NCBI GenBank assembly: GCA_031278135.1
Contig: JAITKY010000111.1
Location: 1-20,296, forward strand
Source of the DNA: Prevotellaceae bacterium
Lineage (GTDB): Bacteria; Bacteroidota; Bacteroidia; Bacteroidales; UBA932
Direction of reading: 5' to 3'
Length of the DNA stretch: 20,296 nucleotides
The position numbers were made by a program, and so were the translations under genes. This document shows, piece after piece, positions 6,955-15,012 of this stretch (its first letter is position 1; the number at the start of each line of letters is the position of its first letter). Under the pieces are notes generated by a model. That model did not search any database. It was not told the origin of the DNA and was given only the letters and a program-made list of their open reading frames with translations.

Positions 6955-7860
6955 ATGGATAAATACAAATTGACACATTTAAAAGAACTTGAAGCCGAAT
7001 CGATTTATGTATTGCGCGAAGTAGCCGCACAGTTCGAACGTCCGGTGATTCTTTTTTCGGGCGGCAAAGATTCGATTGTAGTTACTCATTTGGCTTACAA
7101 GGCGTTTTATCCTTTGAAAATCATGTTTCCACTGTTGCACATCGATACGGGACACAATTTTGCCGAAACCATCGAATATCGTGACGCTCTGGTGAAAAGG
7201 CTTGGTTTGACGCTTATTGTAGGGTCGGTGCAGGAATCGATCGACACCGGACGTGTGAAAGAAGAAACCGGTTATCATGCAAGCCGTAACAGGCTACAGA
7301 CTGTTACTCTGCTCGATACAATCGAAAAATACAAATTCGACGCGGCTATCGGCGGCGCCCGACGAGACGAGGAAAAAGCCCGTGCAAAAGAACGTTTCTT
7401 TTCGCACAGAGATGAATTTGGTCAATGGAATCCAAAAAATCAGCGTCCCGAACTATGGAATATTTTCAATGGAAAGAAAAATATGAGCGAACATTTCAGG
7501 GTTTTTCCGATAAGCAACTGGACGGAAATGGATGTGTGGCAATATATTTACAAAGAAAGCATCGAAATGCCTTCCATATATTTTACGCACGAACGCAAAG
7601 TGTTTAATCGCGACGGGCAATGGCTGGCTGCCGAATCATGTATGAAACTTAAATCCGGCGAAATCGTGGAAACAAAACAGGTTCGATGCCGAACAATCGG
7701 AGACATAAGTTGCACAGGATTAACTCTTTCGAAAGCCGAATCGCTCGAAGATATTATCAACGAAATCGCTGCTACGCGTATCACCGAACGAGGCGGAAGA
7801 GCAGACGATAAACGTTCCGATACGGCAATGGAAGACAGAAAGATAGCAGGATATTTCTAA
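6955..7860 (+). CDS. cysD: sulfate adenylyltransferase subunit 2
   Basis: A 301-residue protein, the usual family length. With CysN it forms ATP sulfurylase, which makes adenosine 5'-phosphosulfate (APS) from ATP and sulfate, driven by GTP hydrolysis. The PP-loop SGGKDS at residues 35-40 binds the ATP phosphates; GGARRDEEKARAKER and NPKNQRPELWN blocks typical of CysD follow, and the C-terminus has the family ending GGRADDKRSDTAMEDRK (a usual CysD tail). The ATG at 6955 gives the expected start MDKYKLTHLKELEAE. A weak promoter-like TTG-N18-TACATTCA lies at 6921-6949, so the cys genes might also be expressed apart from the upstream pair. cysN follows after 29 bases. Confidence 0.97.
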   Translation: MDKYKLTHLKELEAESIYVLREVAAQFERPVILFSGGKDSIVVTHLAYKAFYPLKIMFPLLHIDTGHNFAETIEYRDALVKRLGLTLIVGSVQESIDTGRVKEETGYHASRNRLQTVTLLDTIEKYKFDAAIGGARRDEEKARAKERFFSHRDEFGQWNPKNQRPELWNIFNGKKNMSEHFRVFPISNWTEMDVWQYIYKESIEMPSIYFTHERKVFNRDGQWLAAESCMKLKSGEIVETKQVRCRTIGDISCTGLTLSKAESLEDIINEIAATRITERGGRADDKRSDTAMEDRKIAGYF

Positions 7861-7894
7861 AATTAAGAATGAAAAATTGAGAATTAAGAATGAA
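7861..7894 (+). repeat. short direct repeat between cysD and cysN, covering the cysN start
   Basis: The 13-mer AATTAAGAATGAA occurs at 7861-7873 and again, identical, at 7882-7894, with a related AAATTGAG in between. The second copy contains the cysN ATG (7890). The first copy contains an ATG at 7869 in the same frame that hits TGA after three codons. Short A-rich tandem words of this kind are common between Bacteroidota genes. Confidence 0.7.
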
Positions 7895-9149
7895 TGGATA
7901 TTTGGATATGGATTTGTTACGGTTTACGACAGCCGGAAGTGTGGACGACGGAAAAAGCACTTTGATTGGACGGTTGTTATACGACAGTAAATCAATCTTT
8001 GAAGACCAGTTAAAGGCTGTCGAAGCGGCATCGCAACGGAGCGGTAGCGAAGAAATGAATCTCGCCCTGTTTACCGACGGTTTGCGTTCGGAACGTGAGC
8101 AAGGAATTACTATTGACGTGGCATACAGATATTTTGCTACTCCGAAACGAAAGTTTATAATTGCCGACACACCCGGACATATACAGTACACCCGAAATAT
8201 GGTTACAGGAGCATCGACCGCCGATTTGGCTGTTATTCTGATAGATGCACGTAATGGAACGACAGAACAGACTGTGCGACATTCCTATATCGCATCGTTG
8301 CTGGCAATACCTTATATTATAGTATGTATTAACAAAATGGATCTGGTAAACTTTTCCGAAAAAGTATTCGAGAATATAAAACTGAAATATAACGATATAA
8401 TGGACAAATTGCAGTTAAAAAACGTGCAATTTATCCCTGTTTCGGCAAAATTCGGCGACAATGTGGTTGACAGTTCGGCAAATATGCCATGGTATGCCGG
8501 CACTACGTTGATGAATATGCTGGAAACTACTGTGACAGACCATAAAACAGATATTGCGGACATGCGTTTTCCGGTACAGTACGTCATCAGACCTGTTTCG
8601 GACAAATTCCATGATTTTCGGGGATATGCGGGACGTTTGTCGGGCGGCGTGTTGAAAAAGGGAGACGCTGTAACCGTTATGCCTTCGGGACAACATTCGA
8701 CAGTGGCAGCAATCAATCAGTGCGACAAAGAGTTGGATGAGGCGTTTACTCCCGATTCCATCACCATACAACTGACTGACGATATAGACGCAAGCCGGGG
8801 CGATATCATTGTGGGTGAGGGCGAAACGCCTTCAGTGTCGCAGGATATACACATTATGGTCTGCTGGTTTAATGAAAATCCGTTACATGTTAATAACAAG
8901 TACATTATCATGCATGCGACAAAAGAAACCGTAGCGATTGTTAAAAATATCGAAAATGTTGTCAACATCAATACTCTTGAGCCAGAACCCGGATCTACAA
9001 CATTAAAAATGAACGAAATAGCGTCAATACAAATTAAAACGGCTCAACCTTTGGTTTTCGATTCATACAAAAAGAACCGTACGACCGGTAGCCTTATCTT
9101 TGTTGATGTCAATACTTTCGAAACTTTAGGCGCAGGAATGATTATTTGA
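7890..9149 (+). CDS. cysN: sulfate adenylyltransferase subunit 1 (GTPase)
   Basis: The 419-residue GTPase subunit of ATP sulfurylase, an EF-Tu-like protein. G1 GSVDDGKST is at residues 16-24, G3 DTPGH at 93-97 and G4 NKMD at 148-151, followed by the two beta-barrel domains. GTP hydrolysis drives APS synthesis by CysD. Many CysN proteins carry a C-terminal APS kinase (CysC) and are over 600 residues long; this one stops after the EF-Tu-like core, so no kinase is attached, and none is encoded in the window. The ATG at 7890 gives MNGYLDMDLLRFTTAG, in line with the family; an internal ATG at 7908 is the alternative. The cysH start lies 14 bases after its stop. Confidence 0.97.
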   Translation: MNGYLDMDLLRFTTAGSVDDGKSTLIGRLLYDSKSIFEDQLKAVEAASQRSGSEEMNLALFTDGLRSEREQGITIDVAYRYFATPKRKFIIADTPGHIQYTRNMVTGASTADLAVILIDARNGTTEQTVRHSYIASLLAIPYIIVCINKMDLVNFSEKVFENIKLKYNDIMDKLQLKNVQFIPVSAKFGDNVVDSSANMPWYAGTTLMNMLETTVTDHKTDIADMRFPVQYVIRPVSDKFHDFRGYAGRLSGGVLKKGDAVTVMPSGQHSTVAAINQCDKELDEAFTPDSITIQLTDDIDASRGDIIVGEGETPSVSQDIHIMVCWFNENPLHVNNKYIIMHATKETVAIVKNIENVVNINTLEPEPGSTTLKMNEIASIQIKTAQPLVFDSYKKNRTTGSLIFVDVNTFETLGAGMII

Positions 9150-9163
9150 AATATATTGAAATA

Positions 9164-9922
9164 ATGAATAAAAATACTGTTACAGAATTAAATAGCAAAT
9201 TTTCAGACGCAAATCCAGAAAAAGTCCTCGAATATTTTTTTGATTTGTTGAGCGATCGTATAGCCTTGTCGTCGAGTTTAAGTCTCGAAGATCAGATATT
9301 GACCGACATCATCGTGAATATCAAGCCGAAAGCACGGATTTTCACGTTGGATACAGGACGCCTGTTTCCCGAAACGTACGACCTGATTGACAGAACGAAT
9401 GACAGATACGGAATAAGAATTGAAATATTTTTCCCGAACTGCCTGGACGTGCAGGAAATGGTAAACACCGACGGCATCAACCTTTTTTACGAAAGCGTCG
9501 AAAAACGGAAAAAATGTTGCCATGTTCGTAAGATAGAGCCGCTTAGACGTGCTTTTGCCGGACTGGATGCGTGGATATGCGGATTGCGGAAAGAACAGTC
9601 GGTTACACGTCACAACATGCAGATGATCGAATGGGACGAAGGAAATAATTTGTTGAAAATCAATCCGTTGATTGACTGGACGGAACAACATGTATGGGAA
9701 TATGTCAAAACCCGCAACGTGCCGTACAACAAACTCCACAATAACGGTTTTCCGAGCATCGGTTGCCAACCTTGCACCCGTGCTGTCGAACCGGGCGAAG
9801 ATATCCGCGCCGGTCGCTGGTGGTGGGAATCTCCAATCCACAAAGAGTGCGGATTACACAAAATCAACACAACAAACGAACAAATAAACAAATGTCAAAA
9901 ACATTTGAAATCAATATTATGA
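9164..9922 (+). CDS. cysH: adenylyl-sulfate (APS) reductase, CysH family
   Basis: A 252-residue CysH-family enzyme that reduces activated sulfate to sulfite using thioredoxin or glutaredoxin. The PP-loop-like SSSLSLEDQ is at residues 36-44 and TLDTGRLFPET at 61-71. A cysteine pair CC at 118-119 and CQPC at 201-204 provide the four ligands of a [4Fe-4S] cluster, which marks the APS-specific type, and ECGLH (catalytic C229) is near the end. The open frame starts at a TTG at 9146 that overlaps the cysN stop, but the ATG at 9164 gives MNKNTVTELN and is the better start. With cysD and cysN it completes sulfate to sulfite without PAPS. Sulfite reductase is not in the window. The call of APS rather than PAPS follows from the cysteines and the missing CysC. 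Confidence 0.93.
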   Translation: MNKNTVTELNSKFSDANPEKVLEYFFDLLSDRIALSSSLSLEDQILTDIIVNIKPKARIFTLDTGRLFPETYDLIDRTNDRYGIRIEIFFPNCLDVQEMVNTDGINLFYESVEKRKKCCHVRKIEPLRRAFAGLDAWICGLRKEQSVTRHNMQMIEWDEGNNLLKINPLIDWTEQHVWEYVKTRNVPYNKLHNNGFPSIGCQPCTRAVEPGEDIRAGRWWWESPIHKECGLHKINTTNEQINKCQKHLKSIL

Positions 9923-9932
9923 GAAAAAAAAA

Positions 9933-9962
9933 TTGGTGGATAATATTTTTTTACTATTTTTG
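9933..9962 (+). promoter_or_regulatory. Bacteroidota-type promoter before the TPR protein gene
   Basis: TTG at 9933-9935, a 19-base gap, then TATTTTTG at 9955-9962, which matches TAnnTTTG. This is close to the spacing known for Bacteroidota -33/-7 promoters. Transcription would start near 9969 and give an AT-rich leader of about 65 bases before the ATG at 10034. Confidence 0.6.
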
Positions 9963-10033
9963 ACCTCAAAATTGGTAAAAAATTGCCATATAAAAATTAA
10001 AAAAGTAGTATGAATTAAAAAAAGAAATGTAGT

Positions 10034-10909
10034 ATGAAAAAAGTAGTTTTGACTTTGACTCTAATCGGGTTATTTTCATTCAATTTGTATTCGCAGGATG
10101 ACGCGAATAAGGTTATCGACCTTTATAATCAGGTTGTACAGGCTGCACAGTCTGAAGACTATGCTTCGGCTATAACAAAAGCAGACGAAGCGTACGCTAT
10201 CACTAAAACTGTTTCGGAAGGAACAGAAGAGGTTAAAGCAAACCTCGAAAAGATTATCCCTCAATTATATTTGGGGAAAGCAAAAAAATCTCTTGCAGAT
10301 TCGAAATTCGAAGAGGCAATGACGGATTTTAATAAAGCGGCAGAGGAAGCAAAGAAATTCAACAATGCTGAAATAGCGCAGGATGCCGCCGAATCTATCG
10401 CCAAAGTGTATCTGGCTCAAGGGAATGATTTGTTTAAAACCGACGATTTCGAAGGCGCCATAGCAGCGTTCGACAAAGCGCTGGCTATCGACACAACAAA
10501 TGCTCAGGCTTATCTGTACAAAGGCATGTCGTTATCGAAACTCGGAAAAACAGAGGAAGCCGTTGATATTCTTGAGAAAACAATCGAAGTAGCAAATGCA
10601 GCCGACGACACCAAAGTCGCAAGCAATGCCACCACTTTGATAGTAAGTACCTATACCAGAGCGGCGGCAGATGCTCAAAAAGCAAAAAAATGGGCAGATG
10701 TTGTGACAAATGCCGAAAAGGCTTTATCGTACAACCCCGAAAAGACAACTCAACTGTTGCAGTTAGTCGATTTGGGCAACCTCCAGCAGGGCGCAGCATT
10801 GGCAGCGACTAATAAAACAAAAGCATGTCAGTTCTTGAAAAAAGTCAAAAATGACGAAAAACTGAAAGCTAACGCTGACCAATACTTGAAATCTATAGGT
10901 TGTAATTAA
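10034..10909 (+). CDS. secreted tetratricopeptide-repeat protein
   Basis: A 291-residue exported protein. The signal peptide MKKVVLTLTLIGLFSFNLYSQ is followed by an alanine-rich helical body with TPR units. The clearest are around residues 27-55 (QSEDYASAITKADEAYAI), 76-106 (SLADSKFEEAMTDFNKAAE), 124-157 (LFKTDDFEGAIAAFDKALAI) and 158-190 (LGKTEEAVDILEKTIEVA). TPRs are protein-protein scaffolds, so a periplasmic adaptor role is likely; the partner is unknown. The ATG at 10034 is preceded by a good promoter about 72 bases upstream, and a strong hairpin terminator follows the gene, so it is probably transcribed alone. Confidence 0.9.
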   Translation: MKKVVLTLTLIGLFSFNLYSQDDANKVIDLYNQVVQAAQSEDYASAITKADEAYAITKTVSEGTEEVKANLEKIIPQLYLGKAKKSLADSKFEEAMTDFNKAAEEAKKFNNAEIAQDAAESIAKVYLAQGNDLFKTDDFEGAIAAFDKALAIDTTNAQAYLYKGMSLSKLGKTEEAVDILEKTIEVANAADDTKVASNATTLIVSTYTRAAADAQKAKKWADVVTNAEKALSYNPEKTTQLLQLVDLGNLQQGAALAATNKTKACQFLKKVKNDEKLKANADQYLKSIGCN

Positions 10910-10957
10910 AATCCTTAATATCGCATTTTCGTTTTCATTTTTTAAAAATTTTAAGCC

Positions 10958-10989
10958 AAAGAGGATATTCGAATGAGTATCCTCTTTTT
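10958..10989 (+). terminator. rho-independent terminator after the TPR gene
   Basis: AAAGAGGATA at 10958-10967 pairs with TATCCTCTTT at 10978-10987 around a 10-base loop, and the 3' arm runs into a T-stretch (10985-10989). This 10-bp perfect stem is the clearest terminator in the window. The A-run before it may let it work on the other strand too, but no minus-strand gene ends here. Confidence 0.8.
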
Positions 10990-10990
10990 A

Positions 10991-11033
10991 ATTGTAGATT
11001 TACGATTGTAGATTTACTAAAATCGTAAATCTA
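10991..11033 (+). repeat. intergenic repeat with alternative hairpins upstream of uvrA
   Basis: ATTGTAGATTTAC occurs twice in tandem (10991-11003 and 11005-11017, one base apart). TAGATTTACGATT at 10995-11007 is the exact reverse complement of AATCGTAAATCTA at 11021-11033, a perfect 13-bp stem. The second tandem copy offers a competing 9-bp stem (TAGATTTAC at 11009-11017 with GTAAATCTA at 11025-11033). It begins right after the terminator and ends before the uvrA promoter. It resembles the short dispersed repeats seen between Bacteroidota genes. Confidence 0.75.
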
Positions 11034-11073
11034 AAGTAAAACAGTTCATTTTTTGCGTTTTATGGAAAAAAAT

Positions 11074-11102
11074 TTTGATATTAAAAAAAATCATTATATT
11101 TG
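11074..11102 (+). promoter_or_regulatory. Bacteroidota-type promoter for uvrA
   Basis: TATATTTG at 11095-11102 matches TAnnTTTG; TTTG at 11074-11077 could be the -33 element with a slightly short 17-base gap. The box lies inside the 5' extension of the open uvrA frame, so transcripts starting about 11109 exclude the ATG at 11053 and point to 11122 or 11134 as the real start. Confidence 0.6.
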
Positions 11103-11133
11103 CAGTCTTAAAAAAATTAACATGCATAGTTTG

Positions 11134-13956
11134 ATGAGCGAAGAAAATGAAATAAAAATTATTGGAGCGCGGGTACACAATTTAAAAAATATCAACGTTA
11201 CTATACCGAGGAATAAACTCACGGTTATCACCGGATTGAGTGGAAGCGGCAAGTCGTCGCTGGCGTTCGACACTATTTACGCCGAAGGGCAGCGGCGATA
11301 TTTGGAAACCATGTCGGCTTATGCACGGCAATTTCTGGGAGTTCCCGAACGTCCTGATGTCGAATATATCACGGGACTTAGCCCGGTCATATCTATAGAA
11401 CAGAAGACCACGAACAAAAATCCGCGTTCTACCGTCGGGACGATTACCGAAATATACGATTTTCTCCGTCTGTTGTATGCCCGCGCAGGTATTGCATACT
11501 CGTACCTTACAGATGAACAGATGGTTAAATACAACGACAGTCAAATTGTAGAAATGATAATCGGAAAGTTCAGCGGCAGGAAAACCGCTATTTTGGCGCC
11601 CATAATCAGGGGCAGAAAAGGTCATTACAAAGATTTTTTCGAGCAATGGAGTAAAAAAGGCTTCAACTGGGCAAGAATAGACGGCGACATGACAGAACTT
11701 GTCGTTGAAATGAGACTCGACCGTTACAAAACTCACTTCATCGAAATCCTTGTCGATAAATTGATTCCTTCGAGCAAAGACGAAAACAGGCTGAACGAAT
11801 CTGTCGCCTTGGCGATGAAACACGGGAAAGGCATAATCATGACTCTCGACATGGAAAGCGGCGAAACCCGTTATTACAGTCGGATGTTAATGTGTCCGTC
11901 CACTGGGATTTCGTATGCCGAACCTGCTCCGCACAGTTTTTCGTTCAACTCTCCGCAGGGCGCCTGTATGCGCTGTAACGGTTTGGGTGTCATACCCGAA
12001 GTGGACATGAAAAAAATCATTCCCAATCCCGAAACAAGTATCAGGAAAGGCGGCATTATCCCGCTTGGAATGTACAGAGACAACATAATTTTCGCAAAAT
12101 TGTCGGCTATTGCGCGCAAATACAATTTTAACCTCAACGACAAGATTAACGACATTCCCGAAGAGGCGATGAACGTCATCCTTTACGGGACGGAAGAACC
12201 GTTGAGAATCGACAATTCCGTCGGCGTTTTATCGCCATATATGCTTAATTTCGAGGGATTACTGAATATCCTTTACGATCCTGTATCGGCAGAAAAAGAA
12301 GAATCGGAAACAGCAAAAACCGACCGTTACATTCGATATGTTAAATGTCCCGAATGCGAAGGGTCAAGACTGAAAAAAGAGGCTCTATATTTCCGTATTG
12401 CCGGCAAAAATATTGCCGAAATTTCAGCAATGAGCATCGCCGAACTGTATGATTTCCTTTTAAATATCGACGATAAACTGACTAAAAAGCAGAAAGCCAT
12501 TGCTACGGAAATCCTGAAGGAAATAAGTGTCCGTCTGGAGTTTTTGAAAGATGTAGGTTTGAGTTATCTTTCACTGGACAGAAGTACACGTTCGCTCTCG
12601 GGCGGCGAAAGTCAGAGGATACGGCTGGCTACGCAGATTGGTTCCAAGTTGGTGAACGTCCTGTATATACTCGATGAACCGAGTATCGGACTGCATCAGC
12701 GCGACAATCTGCAACTAATCAATTCGTTGAAACAACTCAGGGACGCCGAAAACTCGATAATCGTGGTCGAACATGATGAAGAAATGATACGCGCCGCCGA
12801 CCATCTTGTTGATATTGGACCATTTGCCGGAGAACATGGCGGCGAAGTCATCGAAGAAGGTCATCCTTCCGACGTTCTCAGAGGCGATTCGCTGACAGCA
12901 CAATATCTCGACCGGCGAAAAAAAATTGTAATACCGAAAAAACGCAGGAAAGGCTCCGGAAAATCAATTGTCCTGAAAGGCGCTACAGGTAATAATCTCA
13001 AAAATGTGACTGTCGAATTTCCGTTGGGCAAATTTATCTGTGTCACAGGAGTGTCGGGAAGCGGGAAATCGTCGTTGATAAACGAAACTTTGCAGCCGAT
13101 ACTTAGCAAACATTTTTACCACAGTTTTCAGGATCCTTTGCCTTATGAATCGATATCGGGTATAGATTTAATCGACAAAGTTGTCGAAGTTGACCAGACT
13201 CCTATCGGGCGTACACCTCGTTCAAATCCTGTGACTTACACCAACGTATTCGGTCATATCCGCAAACTGTTCGAGGCAACGCCCGAAGCAAAAATCAGAG
13301 GATACAAAGCCGGACGTTTTTCGTTCAACGTAAAAGGCGGAAGATGTGAGGAATGTAAAGGCGCCGGAGTGCAGATTATCGAAATGAATTTCCTCCCCGA
13401 CGTGCACGTTACATGCAAAAACTGTGGCGGTAAACGTTACAACAGGGAAACGCTCGAAGTCCGTTATAAAGGTAAGACTATCAACGAAGTTCTTGATATG
13501 ACGATTGAAGAAGCCTTCGTTTTTTTCGAAAAAATTCCGTCGATATCCCAATATCTCAAAACCCTGCTCGACGTAGGTCTTGGCTATGTGAAACTCGGAC
13601 AGCCAAGTACTACGCTTTCGGGCGGCGAAAGTCAGCGTGTGAAACTTGCATCAGAACTCGCTAAACGCGACACAGGCAAAACATTCTACATCCTCGACGA
13701 ACCTACTACAGGATTGCATTTCGAAGATGTCAGGGTTTTATTGGGCGTGCTCAATAAATTGGTTGACAGGGGAAATACTGTTTTGGTGATAGAACATAAT
13801 CTCGATGTAGTGAAAATGGCGGATTATATCATCGACCTCGGAATGGAAGGCGGAGCAGACGGCGGCGAAGTGCTTTGTACCGGAACGCCGGAAGAAATTG
13901 TTAAACAAATGAAAGGGTACACGGCAAAATACCTGAAAAAAATTCTTGATTGTTGA
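11134..13956 (+). CDS. uvrA: excinuclease ABC subunit A
   Basis: A 940-residue UvrA, the DNA-damage sensor of nucleotide excision repair, complete with two ABC ATPase modules. Walker A1 GLSGSGKSS is at 34-42, signature 1 LSGGESQR starts at 488 and is followed by YILDEPSIGLH, Walker A2 GVSGSGKSS starts at 639, and signature 2 starts at 828, followed by YILDEPTTGLH. The second zinc module is intact (C738, C741, C761, C764). The first has CPST at 254-257 plus C278 and C281, so one of its four usual cysteines is threonine; I recall this in other Bacteroidota UvrA proteins. The frame is open from 11053, but MSEENEIKIIGARVHNLKN at 11134 is the usual start and a promoter box lies between; ATG 11122 is the alternative. 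The stop overlaps the next gene by one base. Confidence 0.97.
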   Translation: MSEENEIKIIGARVHNLKNINVTIPRNKLTVITGLSGSGKSSLAFDTIYAEGQRRYLETMSAYARQFLGVPERPDVEYITGLSPVISIEQKTTNKNPRSTVGTITEIYDFLRLLYARAGIAYSYLTDEQMVKYNDSQIVEMIIGKFSGRKTAILAPIIRGRKGHYKDFFEQWSKKGFNWARIDGDMTELVVEMRLDRYKTHFIEILVDKLIPSSKDENRLNESVALAMKHGKGIIMTLDMESGETRYYSRMLMCPSTGISYAEPAPHSFSFNSPQGACMRCNGLGVIPEVDMKKIIPNPETSIRKGGIIPLGMYRDNIIFAKLSAIARKYNFNLNDKINDIPEEAMNVILYGTEEPLRIDNSVGVLSPYMLNFEGLLNILYDPVSAEKEESETAKTDRYIRYVKCPECEGSRLKKEALYFRIAGKNIAEISAMSIAELYDFLLNIDDKLTKKQKAIATEILKEISVRLEFLKDVGLSYLSLDRSTRSLSGGESQRIRLATQIGSKLVNVLYILDEPSIGLHQRDNLQLINSLKQLRDAENSIIVVEHDEEMIRAADHLVDIGPFAGEHGGEVIEEGHPSDVLRGDSLTAQYLDRRKKIVIPKKRRKGSGKSIVLKGATGNNLKNVTVEFPLGKFICVTGVSGSGKSSLINETLQPILSKHFYHSFQDPLPYESISGIDLIDKVVEVDQTPIGRTPRSNPVTYTNVFGHIRKLFEATPEAKIRGYKAGRFSFNVKGGRCEECKGAGVQIIEMNFLPDVHVTCKNCGGKRYNRETLEVRYKGKTINEVLDMTIEEAFVFFEKIPSISQYLKTLLDVGLGYVKLGQPSTTLSGGESQRVKLASELAKRDTGKTFYILDEPTTGLHFEDVRVLLGVLNKLVDRGNTVLVIEHNLDVVKMADYIIDLGMEGGADGGEVLCTGTPEEIVKQMKGYTAKYLKKILDC

Positions 13957-14939
13957 TGAATAATATTTCATTCTGTAATCTCAGAATAGGATACAATTCC
14001 AGCAAAGACGGCAAATTTCCGGTAATGTCGTCGGTGGTAAACAATCACGGACTCATTGTGTTACTTGGTCGAAACGGGGTAGGAAAAAGTACTTTGTTAC
14101 GTACTTTGGCGGGTTTGCAATCTCCTGTTTCGGGCGAATTGAAATTGATGGGCAAAGATATTTCGCAATATTCACAAAGAGAAAAATCGTCTTTAATCAG
14201 TTTTGTATCAACCGAAAAACCGGATATCGCAAATATGACGGCTTTCAATCTTGTCGCCTTAGGCAGATATTCTTACACAAACTGGCTCGGCTCGCTGAAC
14301 GACAGCGACGAACAGGTTGTCCGTAATTCGATGAAAATTGCCGGCATTTCGCATCTTGCCGACGACAATATCAACGAAATCAGCGACGGAGAACTGCAAC
14401 GCGTAATGATTGCCCGAACGCTGGCACAGGATACGCCCGTCATTATCCTTGACGAACCGGTCGCTTTCCTCGACATGCCAAACAAATTCGAAATACTGTT
14501 GTTGCTTCGCAATTTGGCGTGGAACGAAATGAAAACCATAATCTTATCCGCTCACGACTTGGATATTGCCATACGTCTGGCGGATATGTTATGGATAATG
14601 ACTAAAGAAAATCTCGAACAAGGCGCTCCCGAAGATTTTGCTCTAAAACACGGTTTCGAAGCGATATTTAAGGATACGGGAATATTTTTCGACTACAAAA
14701 CGGGAATTATCGATGCCGGAATAAATCTCTCAAAAGAAATTTCTCTTGTGTGCGACAACATCAATACAGCGTTCTGGTTGACTAAAGCATTTAACCGTCT
14801 GGGATTTCGTACTTCGGAAAATGCCAAAATATCTGTCGAAGTAAAAAACGGTAATTATATCTTCAAAAAAGATAAGGTCGAAAAAGAATTTTGTTCGATC
14901 TACGAACTTTGTAGAGCGTTGTCCAGCGCTATTCGGTGA
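13956..14939 (+). CDS. ABC transporter ATP-binding protein, FecE/BtuD-like, with C-terminal extension
   Basis: A 327-residue ABC ATPase. Walker A GRNGVGKST is at residues 38-46, signature SDGELQR at 143-149, Walker B IILDEP at 163-168 and the H-loop in LSAHDLDIAI. The closest families I recognise are the ATPases of iron-siderophore, haem and cobalamin importers (FecE, BtuD). Those are about 255 residues; here roughly 75-110 extra residues follow the nucleotide-binding core and do not resemble a motif I know. No permease or binding protein is nearby. The start ATG at 13956 shares its A with the uvrA stop TGA, so translation is probably coupled to uvrA; the TTG codons at 13950 and 13953 in the same frame are less likely starts. 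The substrate is unknown. Confidence 0.88.
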   Translation: MNNISFCNLRIGYNSSKDGKFPVMSSVVNNHGLIVLLGRNGVGKSTLLRTLAGLQSPVSGELKLMGKDISQYSQREKSSLISFVSTEKPDIANMTAFNLVALGRYSYTNWLGSLNDSDEQVVRNSMKIAGISHLADDNINEISDGELQRVMIARTLAQDTPVIILDEPVAFLDMPNKFEILLLLRNLAWNEMKTIILSAHDLDIAIRLADMLWIMTKENLEQGAPEDFALKHGFEAIFKDTGIFFDYKTGIIDAGINLSKEISLVCDNINTAFWLTKAFNRLGFRTSENAKISVEVKNGNYIFKKDKVEKEFCSIYELCRALSSAIR

Positions 14940-15012
14940 TGATCAGCGGAGTTATCCCCGTAAAACCGGATAGCAAGTAAACGAGATCTATACGTGGAAT
15001 GGAAAAAAACCG

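Noticed and set aside
7861..7894. The repeat between cysD and cysN as the start of a CRISPR array.
   Set aside because: There are only two 13-base units, the spacer is 8 bases and there are no cas genes in the window.
9278..9841. A 187-codon minus-strand frame opposite cysH.
   Set aside because: It is a shadow of a gene with unmistakable APS reductase motifs; no promoter or known motif supports it.
10920..11050. Repeats before uvrA as a SOS box or LexA site.
   Set aside because: No CTGT-N8-ACAG type or other known LexA pattern is present; the repeats match a dispersed-repeat style better.
11182..11823. A 213-codon minus-strand frame opposite the start of uvrA.
   Set aside because: It lies fully inside uvrA, and long antisense frames are common opposite genes with this codon usage.
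14940..15012. TATCC/GGATA hairpin after the ABC ATPase gene as a terminator.
   Set aside because: It has a five-base stem, a ten-base loop and no T-run, which is too weak to call.
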